Assembly: GCA_022614795.1 (NCBI GenBank)
Contig: JAKEHX010000557.1
Coordinates: 1 to 6,672 of the forward strand
Direction: 5' to 3'
DNA length: 6,672 nucleotides
DNA from: Planctomycetaceae bacterium
Lineage (GTDB): Bacteria; Planctomycetota; Planctomycetia; Pirellulales; Pirellulaceae
Under the pieces are notes generated by a model, which searched no databases, was not told where the DNA came from, and worked only from the letters and a program-made list of their open reading frames with translations. Positions 1-6,303 of the stretch are shown here, piece after piece. The position numbers were made by a program, and so were the translations under genes. The first letter of the stretch is position 1. The number at the start of each line of letters is the position of its first letter.

Positions 1-1
1 G

Positions 2-2839
2 ATCCCGCCGACGCGGCCCAAGCCGCCATCCGTGAAAAACGCCGCCTGGGTAAAAAATCCGATCGATGCCTTCATTCTCGCCCGGCTGGAGAAGGCCGGC
101 CTGTCGCCCGCTCCCGAAGCGGACCGCCGCGCGATCGCCCGCCGCTTGAGCCTCGACCTGACGGGCCTGCCGCCCGAGCCGAAGCTCGTGGACGAATTCG
201 TCGCCGATCAGTCCGAGAATGCCTACGAGAAGCTGGTCGATCGGTTGATGGCAATGCCGCAGTGGGGCGAGCATCGCGGCCGGCACTGGCTCGACGTCGC
301 CCGCTACGCCGACACGCACGGCATTCATTTCGACAACTACCGCGAAATCTGGGCCTATCGCGATTGGGTCATCGGGGCCTTCAACCGCAACCTGCCGTTC
401 GATCAGTTCACGATCGAGCAGCTCGCTGGCGACTTGCTCCCCAATCCCACGCTCGATCAGAAGATCGCCACGGGCTTTTGCCGCTGCAATATCACCACGA
501 ACGAAGGGGGCATCATCGACGAGGAATACAAGGTCCTCTACGCCCGCGACCGCACCGACACGTTCGCTCAGATCTGGCTCGGCACGACCGCGGGATGCGC
601 CGTCTGCCACGACCACAAGTTCGATCCGATCACGCAGAAGGACTTCTATTCCCTGACGGCGTTTTTCGACAACACGACCCAGCCGGTCCGCGACGGCAAT
701 ATCAAGGACCCGCCGCCGATTCTGACGGTGCCGCTGGCCACGGATCGGCCGCGGTTTGAGGCCCTCCAGGGCGAGCTGGCCGATGTCCGCAGCCAGATCG
801 ATGCCCGCAAGAAGGACGCCCAGCCGGATTTCGACGCCTGGCTGGTCAAATTCCAGCCGGACGACCTCAAGCAATACGTCCCCGTAGAGGGCCTTACGCT
901 GCGTGCGCCCCTCGACGAGCGGAAGGGCAACTCGCTGAACATCACGGTCGATGGGCAGGAGCGCGAGTTGACGCGCGAAAAGGACTACACCTTCGCCGGC
1001 GGCCGCGGCAAGCAGAAATCGTTTTCGCTGGCCACCGAGCCGCCGGTCGAGATCGCCGAGGCGGGCGATTTTGAGGCCGACCAGGGCTTTTCCGTCAGCG
1101 TCTGGGTCTCGCTTGGCCGTCGCGGACAGACGGGAGCAATCCTTGCCCGCATGGACAACACCCAGGCCCACCGCGGCTGGGACCTCTGGCTTGAAGGGGA
1201 CAAGGTCGGCATGCACATCATTAACGCCTGGCCCGATGACGCGCTGAAGGTCGTCTGCCAGACGCCCCTGGAGCCGCGCAAGTTCACGCATATCACCGTC
1301 ACCTACGACGGCTCGAAGAAGGCCGCGGGACTCAAGGTCTATTACAACGGCCAGGCGCAGCCGGTCACGGTCGCCGCCGACAAGCTCACGGGTACGATCA
1401 AGACCGCCGTGCCGCTCAAGCTCGGTCAGCGACACACGAGCGAGAGGCTCTCGCAAATGCAGTTGCAAGATCTGCGGCTCTATGGCCGCGGCCTGTCGCC
1501 GCAAGAGGCGGAGCAACTGGCCCGGATCGACCAGCTCGAGGACGTGCTCGGCAAGCCTGCCGACGAGCGAACCGCAGAAGATAAAGCCAAGGTCTTCGAG
1601 TGGTACCTGGCGACGCTCGACGCTCCGAGCAAGGAGCTGGATGCAAAACTCAAGGCACTTCAGCAAGAAGAAGTGCAGATCAAATCCCGCGGCACGATCG
1701 CCCACGTGATGAACGAGCGAACTGAGGAAGCAGCCGCCTTCGTTCTGTACCGCGGCGAATACGACCAGCGGCGCGATCCGGTCAAAGCGGCGACGCCCGG
1801 CATCTTTCCGGCAATGGCTGGCGACTTGCCGAAGAACCGACTCGGCCTGGCTCAATGGCTCCTGCGAACCGAGCACCCCATGACGGCCCGCGTGACGGTC
1901 AACCGCTTCTGGCAGGAGCTGTTCGGGACGGGCCTCGTGCGGACCGCGGGCGACTTCGGCGTGACCGGCGAGCTGCCGTCGCATCCGGAGCTGCTCGATT
2001 GGCTGGCTGTGGCGTTTCGCTCACCGCAAGACGGCTCGCCCGAATGGGACATCAAGCGGTTTTTCAAGCTGATCGTGATGTCCAGTACCTATCGCCAGGC
2101 GGCGATCGCCACGCCGGAGAAGCTGACCAAGGACGCCGACAATCGACTGCTGTCGCGCGGCCCCCGATATCGCATGGACGGCGAGATGATCCGCGATTAC
2201 GCCCTGGCCGCCAGCGGCATCCTTGTGCCCAAGATCGGCGGACCCAGCGTCAAGCCGTACCAGCCCGACGGCGTGTGGGAAGCGGTGGCGATGATCGGCA
2301 GCAACACACGCGACTACAAGCGCGACAGCGGCGAGAGCCTCTATCGCCGCAGTATGTACACGTTCTGGAAGCGGAGCGCGCCACCCGCCTCGATGGAGAT
2401 TTTCAACGCCCCCAACCGCGAGACGTGCGTGGTCCGCCGCGAACGGACGAACACGCCGCTGCAGGCCCTGGTGACGCTGAACGACGTGCAGTTTGTCGAG
2501 GCCGCGCGGTTCCTTGCCGAGCGGACGCTGAAAGAAGCGAGCGGGAGCAGCGGAAAGGCGAGCGGGGGGCGTCAGCCCCCTGAGGCCGCGGACGATGGCC
2601 GATTGGACTTCCTGGCCAAACGCCTGCTCGCGCGCCCCTTTCACGAGAATGAGCTGCCAGTCGTCAAGAAATCTCTAGACGATTTGCTCACCCACTACCA
2701 GGGCCACATCGACGAGGCCAAACAGCTGATCGCCGTCGGCGAATCCAAAGCCGACCCGGCCATCGATCCCGCACAGCTCGCGGCCTGGACAATGCTCACG
2801 AATGAGATGATGAACCTCGACGAAGTACTCAATAAATAG
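2..2839 (+). CDS. DUF1549-LamG-DUF1553 (PSCyt2/PSD1) protein, 5'-partial
   Basis: The reading frame is open from base 2. The GTG at 32 is probably not the start, because the codons before it (IPPTRPKPPSVKN) read as the usual lead-in to this family, so the N terminus, probably with a signal peptide and a PSCyt1 cytochrome-like domain, lies outside the window. Residues are numbered from the GTG at 32. Residues 8-217 are DUF1549, with NPIDAFILARLEKAGL at its start, C150xC152, and a c-type haem motif CAVCH (189-193) followed by DHKFDPI. Residues about 320-500 are a LamG/concanavalin-like beta domain (GFSVSVWV at 352, DLRLYGRGLSP near 480-490). Residues about 590-870 are DUF1553, with NRFWQ and NTPLQALVTLND (807-818). 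The C terminus (AAWTMLTNEMMNLDEVL) is typical and complete. The family is exported and often sits beside DUF1501 genes, as here. A role in polysaccharide breakdown or haem redox chemistry is inferred, and no enzymatic reaction can be assigned. Residues 837-853 are an unusual low-complexity insert. Confidence 0.95.
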   Translation: MPPTRPKPPSVKNAAWVKNPIDAFILARLEKAGLSPAPEADRRAIARRLSLDLTGLPPEPKLVDEFVADQSENAYEKLVDRLMAMPQWGEHRGRHWLDVARYADTHGIHFDNYREIWAYRDWVIGAFNRNLPFDQFTIEQLAGDLLPNPTLDQKIATGFCRCNITTNEGGIIDEEYKVLYARDRTDTFAQIWLGTTAGCAVCHDHKFDPITQKDFYSLTAFFDNTTQPVRDGNIKDPPPILTVPLATDRPRFEALQGELADVRSQIDARKKDAQPDFDAWLVKFQPDDLKQYVPVEGLTLRAPLDERKGNSLNITVDGQERELTREKDYTFAGGRGKQKSFSLATEPPVEIAEAGDFEADQGFSVSVWVSLGRRGQTGAILARMDNTQAHRGWDLWLEGDKVGMHIINAWPDDALKVVCQTPLEPRKFTHITVTYDGSKKAAGLKVYYNGQAQPVTVAADKLTGTIKTAVPLKLGQRHTSERLSQMQLQDLRLYGRGLSPQEAEQLARIDQLEDVLGKPADERTAEDKAKVFEWYLATLDAPSKELDAKLKALQQEEVQIKSRGTIAHVMNERTEEAAAFVLYRGEYDQRRDPVKAATPGIFPAMAGDLPKNRLGLAQWLLRTEHPMTARVTVNRFWQELFGTGLVRTAGDFGVTGELPSHPELLDWLAVAFRSPQDGSPEWDIKRFFKLIVMSSTYRQAAIATPEKLTKDADNRLLSRGPRYRMDGEMIRDYALAASGILVPKIGGPSVKPYQPDGVWEAVAMIGSNTRDYKRDSGESLYRRSMYTFWKRSAPPASMEIFNAPNRETCVVRRERTNTPLQALVTLNDVQFVEAARFLAERTLKEASGSSGKASGGRQPPEAADDGRLDFLAKRLLARPFHENELPVVKKSLDDLLTHYQGHIDEAKQLIAVGESKADPAIDPAQLAAWTMLTNEMMNLDEVLNK
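2537..2581. repeat. GC-rich REP-like palindrome inserted in frame in the DUF1553 gene
   Basis: GGGGGC (2565-2570), the loop GTCA (2571-2574) and GCCCCC (2575-2580) form a perfect 6-bp GC hairpin. It is preceded by two copies of GCGAGCGGG (2537-2545 and 2558-2566) spaced 21 bp, exactly seven codons. The stretch encodes a Gly/Ser/Pro-rich linker (ASGSSGKASGGRQPPEAA, residues 836-853) between the DUF1553 core and the C-terminal helical segment, where relatives normally have only a short turn. The hairpin and repeats are seen directly. That this is a dispersed REP-like element which spread into coding sequence is inference, because only one copy is visible here. Confidence 0.55.
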
Positions 2840-2867
2840 ACAGTTGCGATCAATTAATGATGCCTAA

Positions 2868-2953
2868 AGGAAAATGATCGACAGGAAAATACGAACCAAG
2901 CCTCGGATGCGCACCGCATGACGCATTCTCATTTTCCTGTCCCCCATTTTCCT
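2868..2953. repeat. 86-bp imperfect inverted repeat with AGGAAAAT boxes
   Basis: The left arm (2868-2890) and right arm (2931-2953) are each 23 bp and are reverse complements apart from three adjacent positions in the middle. Each arm carries two AGGAAAAT boxes, 15 bp apart: 2868-2875 and 2883-2890 on the left, and the complement ATTTTCCT at 2931-2938 and 2946-2953 on the right. The 40-bp centre contains its own small hairpin, ATGCG (2907-2911) and CGCAT (2915-2919). The element fills most of the gap between the DUF1553 and DUF1501 genes and ends 25 bp before the DUF1501 ribosome-binding site. It resembles a REP/BIME or a small non-autonomous mobile element. It could also fold in the transcript and affect readthrough between the two genes. 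There is no T-tract, so it is not a classical intrinsic terminator. Confidence 0.7.
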
Positions 2954-2978
2954 GTTGCCAACTAATCTGCCAAGCTGC

Positions 2979-2983
2979 GGAGG
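2979..2983 (+). promoter_or_regulatory. Shine-Dalgarno for the DUF1501 gene
   Basis: GGAGG lies five bases before the ATG at 2989. It supports that ATG as the start and argues against other in-frame starts. Confidence 0.75.
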
Positions 2984-2988
2984 ATCCC

Positions 2989-4443
2989 ATGCTCCCCTTC
3001 TCCGAATTCAAAACCAACATCACCCGCCGCTACTTCTTCCAGCAAGGCTCGCATGTCCTCGGCGGGGCCGCCCTGGCTTCGCTGATGGGCGCGTCGCCCG
3101 GCGGCGGACAGGTGCACGGCGCCGAGCTGGCCGGCAAGCAGCACTTCCCCGGCAAGGCCAAGCACGTCATCTACCTGCATATGGTCGGCGGGCCGCCGCA
3201 AATGGACCTGTTCGATTACAAGCCGGTGATGAACGAGTACTACGACAAGGACCTGCCCGACAGCATCCGCATGGGGCAGCGCCTGACGACGATGACCAGC
3301 GGCCAGGCCCGCTTCCCCATCGCTCCGTCGAAGTTCAAGTTCGCCCAGCAGGGGCAATGCGGCATGTGGATGTCGGAACTCTTGCCGTGGAAGGCCAAGA
3401 TGGCCGGCGAGATGTGCTTCATCCGCAGCATGCACACCGAAGCCATCAACCACGAGCCGGCCATCACCTATATCCAAACCGGCAACCAGGTGACCGGCCG
3501 GCCGTGCCTGGGGGCGTGGGCGTCGTATGGCCTAGGCTCGCTCAATAACGACCTGCCGACATTCGTCGTCCTCGTCGCCCGGCCAAGCAACACCGAGCAG
3601 GTCCAGGCGATTTCGGCCCGCCTCTGGCAATCGGGCTATCTGCCGGGCCAGCATGCCGGCTGTTCGTTCCGCTCGGCTGGCGATCCGATCCTCTATATCA
3701 ACAACCCGCCGGGCGTCAGCGGCGATGTCCGCCGCAAAACGCTCGACGGCCTGAAGGCCCTGAACGAGCTCAACTACCGACAGGTCGGCGACCCCGAAAC
3801 GCATACCCGCATCGAGCAGTACGAGTTGGCCTTCCGCATGCAGTCGAGCGTGCCTGAACTCACGAACCTCGCCACCGAGCCGGAAAGCACGTTCCAGTTA
3901 TACGGCGATGCCGCGAAAAAGCCCGGCTCATTCGCCAACACGGTGCTGCTGGCCCGGCGGCTCGTCGAGCGGGGCGTCCGCTTCGTGCAGGTCTATCACA
4001 ACAACTGGGACACGCACGCCAACGTCGCCGGCCGTCTGCCCGACCAGTGCCGCGACGTCGATCAGGCGTGCTATGGCCTGGTGCAGGACCTGAAGGCCCG
4101 CGGCCTTTTGGACGAAACGCTAATCATCTGGGGGGGTGAATTCGGCCGCACGATCTATTCGCAGGGGGGCCTCTCCAAGGAAAACTACGGCCGCGACCAC
4201 CACCCGCGCTGCTTCACGATCTGGATGTGCGGCGGCGGCATCAAGGGGGGCACGATCTACGGCGAGACCGACGACTTCTCGTACAACATCACCAAGGACC
4301 CCTGCCATCTCCGCGACTGGCACGCCACGATCCTGCACCTGTTGGGCTTCGACCATGAGCGGTTCAGCGTCCGCCATCTGGGACTCGACCAGCGGCTGAC
4401 CGGCGTCGAACAGGCCAAGGTGATCAAGGAACTGCTCGCGTAG
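2989..4443 (+). CDS. DUF1501 family exported protein (alkaline-phosphatase-like fold)
   Basis: A complete 484-residue protein of normal length for the family. The N terminus has a twin-arginine motif (TRRYFFQ, Arg13-Arg14) followed by a hydrophobic stretch (VLGGAALASLMGA), so Tat-dependent export is likely. Family landmarks follow in order: HMVGGPPQMDLFDYKP, FIRSMHTEAINHEPA, TGRPCLGAWASYGLG, a WDTH motif (340-343), GGEFGR (382-387), and GRDHHP (401-406). The Asp, Glu and His residues in these last motifs are candidate metal ligands by analogy with the alkaline phosphatase/sulfatase superfamily, in which DUF1501 is classed. The substrate is unknown. It lies 149 bases after the DUF1549/DUF1553 gene on the same strand, the standard planctomycete pairing, and is probably transcribed with it unless the inverted repeat in the gap separates them. 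No frameshift or missing block is visible. Confidence 0.96.
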   Translation: MLPFSEFKTNITRRYFFQQGSHVLGGAALASLMGASPGGGQVHGAELAGKQHFPGKAKHVIYLHMVGGPPQMDLFDYKPVMNEYYDKDLPDSIRMGQRLTTMTSGQARFPIAPSKFKFAQQGQCGMWMSELLPWKAKMAGEMCFIRSMHTEAINHEPAITYIQTGNQVTGRPCLGAWASYGLGSLNNDLPTFVVLVARPSNTEQVQAISARLWQSGYLPGQHAGCSFRSAGDPILYINNPPGVSGDVRRKTLDGLKALNELNYRQVGDPETHTRIEQYELAFRMQSSVPELTNLATEPESTFQLYGDAAKKPGSFANTVLLARRLVERGVRFVQVYHNNWDTHANVAGRLPDQCRDVDQACYGLVQDLKARGLLDETLIIWGGEFGRTIYSQGGLSKENYGRDHHPRCFTIWMCGGGIKGGTIYGETDDFSYNITKDPCHLRDWHATILHLLGFDHERFSVRHLGLDQRLTGVEQAKVIKELLA

Positions 4444-4458
4444 CAGCGAAACGAACCG

Positions 4459-4530
4459 CGGCCGCTGAATTTGGTCCGAATCTTCACGCTACGGCATATC
4501 CGGCACAGCGAGCGGATTCGGCAGCGGCCG
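4459..4530. other. Long imperfect hairpin downstream of the DUF1501 gene
   Basis: CGGCCGCTG (4459-4467) pairs with CAGCGGCCG (4522-4530), and CCGAATC (4476-4482) pairs with GATTCGG (4515-4521). The two stems are continuous on the right side and separated by an 8-base bulge on the left. Further in, CGCT (4487-4490) pairs with AGCG (4507-4510) and CGG (4492-4494) with CCG (4500-4502), around a CATAT loop. In all about 23 base pairs fold within 72 bases. It begins 16 bases after the stop codon, so a role at the 3' end of the transcript (mRNA end or stabilising structure) is plausible. There is no following T-run, so it is not a standard intrinsic terminator. Confidence 0.5.
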
Positions 4531-4820
4531 GGTCGTGAGCGCCTTATGCTGCCATCACAGGCGATGCAGAGGTGCTGCACGCCTTCCGGGCCCGGTGGGC
4601 CGTTGCTTTTCGAGTGCAAACCGCTGATGATGCCAGTGCCATTTCGCGAGTTGAAACAGGCACATTAACAATCGAATCGAAACGGCGCGAGCAGCGGCAG
4701 TTTTTCAGATTTCCACATGCTAGCAGCGGTTGGATCGGAAAAACCCGGAGCGGATCGCGTCGCGTCCGTTAAATTGCAAGCGGTTCGCTGGGATTTCAGT
4801 GGCGCGTTTCAAATGTGAAT

Positions 4821-4859
4821 GTGCCTCAGGTGCGCGACGGCATCTCAGTGCACCTGCAC
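4821..4859. other. Hairpin upstream of the membrane-protein gene
   Basis: CAGGTGC (4827-4833) and GCACCTG (4850-4856) are perfect reverse complements separated by 16 bases, and GTG (4821-4823) can pair with CAC (4857-4859) across a small bulge. It ends 38 bases before the ATG at 4898, so it could be an operator or a 5'-leader structure. No regulator or ligand motif can be assigned. Confidence 0.3.
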
Positions 4860-4886
4860 AACATCGCTTGCTGTACCCTATGCGAT

Positions 4887-4890
4887 GGAG
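4887..4890 (+). promoter_or_regulatory. Shine-Dalgarno deciding the start at 4898
   Basis: GGAG lies seven bases before the ATG at 4898. The frame is open further upstream (ATGs at 4730 and 4880), but neither has a comparable site, and the extra residues look like translated intergenic DNA. Confidence 0.65.
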
Positions 4891-4897
4891 TCGAACG

Positions 4898-5416
4898 ATG
4901 GTAAGTCCAGCGAATCAGCAGAACACCAGAGAGCAATTGGATGAATTGCGCGTTGCCTTCGGAAAAACAATTAAGCATTACTTTTTCGTATTATTCATTA
5001 TAACGGTACTTATCGCCCTATCCTTAATCGGAATGATGTGCGTTGGATTCTTCAACAACAAGACTATGGACGCAGCGGTTTTGGGAGCCTCACTACAAGT
5101 GGCGTTTGGCATGGTGATTGGCTTTGTGTGCGTTTATATCGGACTGATGATGACCTGGATCGGTATCAATGTAGCCTTCACAGCCTCCGGAGAGGTCGGC
5201 GGGGGCGCATTTGCGTTAAAATCTGCGAGCCCTGGTTTACTATTTGCGTTGGGCGGAATGATTCTTGTAGCGGTGTCACTCTACAAGCGAATCGAATATC
5301 AGGAAAACGTATCTCGTTATGCGGGCTCAGTACCATTTGGTGCGAAAGACAGCGGGACACAACCTACGGCCCCCAAGCACATAGAGGTTACATCACCGGA
5401 GAATAAAAATCCGTAG
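4898..5416 (+). CDS. Small three-helix membrane protein, uncharacterised
   Basis: 172 residues from the ATG at 4898 (MVSPANQQNT), chosen for its ribosome-binding site; the frame could be read from 4730 but the added 56 residues look non-coding. A polar, charged N terminus (1-27) is followed by three hydrophobic segments: about 28-52 (YFFVLFIITVLIALSLIGMM), about 61-94 (a long segment including FGMVIGFVCVYIGLMMTWIG), and about 112-129 (PGLLFALGGMILVAVSLY). A Gly-rich stretch (GEVGGGAF, 98-105) lies between the last two. A polar tail of about 40 residues ends the protein. The SPGLLFALGG segment resembles small uncharacterised bacterial membrane proteins, but that is recollection, not a search. 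The gene is clearly AT-richer than the flanking genes: bases 4981-5040 are 21/60 G+C, against 49/60 for 3061-3120 in the DUF1501 gene. The next gene starts 48 bases on, so co-transcription is likely. No function can be assigned. Confidence 0.8.
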   Translation: MVSPANQQNTREQLDELRVAFGKTIKHYFFVLFIITVLIALSLIGMMCVGFFNNKTMDAAVLGASLQVAFGMVIGFVCVYIGLMMTWIGINVAFTASGEVGGGAFALKSASPGLLFALGGMILVAVSLYKRIEYQENVSRYAGSVPFGAKDSGTQPTAPKHIEVTSPENKNP

Positions 5417-5452
5417 CGTACTTAGATTTGTAATTCATGACACAAATGTATG

Positions 5453-5457
5453 AAAGG
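5453..5457 (+). promoter_or_regulatory. Shine-Dalgarno deciding the start at 5465
   Basis: AAAGG lies seven bases before the ATG at 5465. This favours that ATG over the in-frame ATG at 5450, which has no purine-rich site at the right distance. Confidence 0.55.
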
Positions 5458-5464
5458 TGCTGTA

Positions 5465-6241
5465 ATGAGAGCTACTATCATTTGTTGCTGCATTTGGGTT
5501 GCTTATACACCACCGAGCAATGCGCAAATAGATGCGCCAAATCAGTTCTATACGAATGGGGTTCGCATTGACGGTTGGACGCGGGATGAAACTGCGGGCG
5601 AAATGGTGTCCTTGTGGTTTGGTAAGAATCCAAAAGACAGTCTTTCTTACCGCCAATTGAAAGCGATTATCAAAGATGATACCCCCGACAAAATCCTGTA
5701 TTACGACCTTGTCGCAAGACGGTTCGTTGGCCGTTATGATCTGAAATTAGAGAAGTACTCGCTGCTTCGACCAAGCGACCGCAAGGAACGCCTCGAAGAC
5801 ATCACCGAAGGACTGTTTCCTCCTGCCGGCGAGAAACCGCCAATTGGCGAACTGTTTGATCCACCGATGGATGGGCAGCCCAACGATGATATCTTAATGA
5901 AGCCACCCGTGACCATGATGTTTCCAGAGTTGGAGAATAGCGAGTGGGACGCTTATTATACGACGGCTGCTGGAGAGCGAATCCGAGTAAACGTGCGGCT
6001 CAACGGTCGTCAAGGAACATATCGGAGCGTAGGCTGGAATGAACCCGCCGTGTTACGCGATGTGCAATACTCGCGCCGCGAAAATGGACATGCGATTCAA
6101 GGACGTTGGGCTCTTGGTCAATCGAATGGGTTTTTCCTCTTCCGTATTCCGATGGACAACCTCGGCGCGTTCGAGGGTGATTGGGGCTTTAATCGCGGTC
6201 AGGTTGACGGGATCTGGGATGGTAAGCGCAGTTCTAGATAG
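5465..6241 (+). CDS. Secreted protein of unknown function with Trp/Gly-rich C-terminal domain
   Basis: 258 residues from the ATG at 5465 (an ATG at 5450 would add five). The N terminus looks like a signal peptide: MRATIICCCIWVAY, with three consecutive cysteines in the hydrophobic part, then PPSNA, with likely cleavage after Ala20. No lipobox is evident. Residues about 21-135 are a mixed, charged region with GWTRDETAGEMVSLWFG (37-53), FVGRYDLKLEKYSLL (87-101) and a Pro-rich end (LFPPAGEKPPIGELFDPP). Residues about 161-255 form a probable beta-sheet domain in which Gly and Trp recur: SEWDAYY, IQGRWALG, FEGDWGFNRGQVDGIWDGKR. This repeating G-x-W and aromatic strand pattern suggests a small barrel or sandwich, but I recognise no named family. 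The gene follows the membrane-protein gene by 48 bases, shares its AT-richer composition, and ends 62 bases from the convergent sulfatase. The coding call is firm; the function is unknown. Confidence 0.82.
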   Translation: MRATIICCCIWVAYTPPSNAQIDAPNQFYTNGVRIDGWTRDETAGEMVSLWFGKNPKDSLSYRQLKAIIKDDTPDKILYYDLVARRFVGRYDLKLEKYSLLRPSDRKERLEDITEGLFPPAGEKPPIGELFDPPMDGQPNDDILMKPPVTMMFPELENSEWDAYYTTAAGERIRVNVRLNGRQGTYRSVGWNEPAVLRDVQYSRRENGHAIQGRWALGQSNGFFLFRIPMDNLGAFEGDWGFNRGQVDGIWDGKRSSR

Positions 6242-6303
6242 TGCCCCGGAGCGTAAAAGATAACTCCAAATTCTGATTGTCGTTGGGACCACTCGTTCCC
6301 ATA

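Larger units (their letters stand above)
4444..4897. other. 454-bp intergenic region without a convincing gene
   Basis: Short open frames occur on both strands (for example plus 4471-4668 and plus 4572-4772), but none has a recognisable domain, a good ribosome-binding site or protein-like composition. The stretch holds the long hairpin just after the DUF1501 stop, a CCGGGCCCGG palindrome at 4586-4595, and a second hairpin at 4821-4859. The promoter of the downstream gene pair should lie here, but I could not pick a -35/-10 pair with confidence. Confidence 0.6.

Noticed and set aside
2021..2644. Long minus-strand open frame (207 codons) opposite the DUF1553 gene
   Set aside because: It is antisense to a strongly supported domain, has low-complexity Ala/Arg/Gly-rich composition and matches no family. 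It is a by-product of GC-rich codon bias.
2962..3477. Minus-strand open frame (171 codons) opposite the DUF1501 gene
   Set aside because: It mirrors the plus-strand DUF1501 coding sequence, whose family motifs are unmistakable, and has no recognisable features of its own.
4459..4530. Integron attC site
   Set aside because: The bulged stem is reminiscent, but the conserved outer boxes (RYYYAAC and GTTRRRY) are not present at its ends, and no integrase or cassette array is visible.
4471..4668. Small plus-strand open frame after the DUF1501 gene
   Set aside because: It begins with GTG inside the bulged hairpin, has no ribosome-binding site and no protein-like pattern.
4730..4897. N-terminal extension of the membrane protein to the ATG at 4730
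   Set aside because: The added 56 residues are Arg/Ser/Ala-rich without pattern, the ATG lacks a ribosome-binding site, and the ATG at 4898 has GGAG at ideal spacing.
5426..5447. Terminator between the two AT-rich genes
   Set aside because: ATTTGT (5426-5431) and ACAAAT (5442-5447) form only a weak 6-bp AT-rich stem without a T-run, too weak to separate the genes.
6284..6301. Shared bidirectional terminator between the convergent genes
   Set aside because: TGGGA (6284-6288) and TCCCA (6297-6301) make a stem of only 5 bp around 8 bases, with no flanking T or A runs, so I do not call it.
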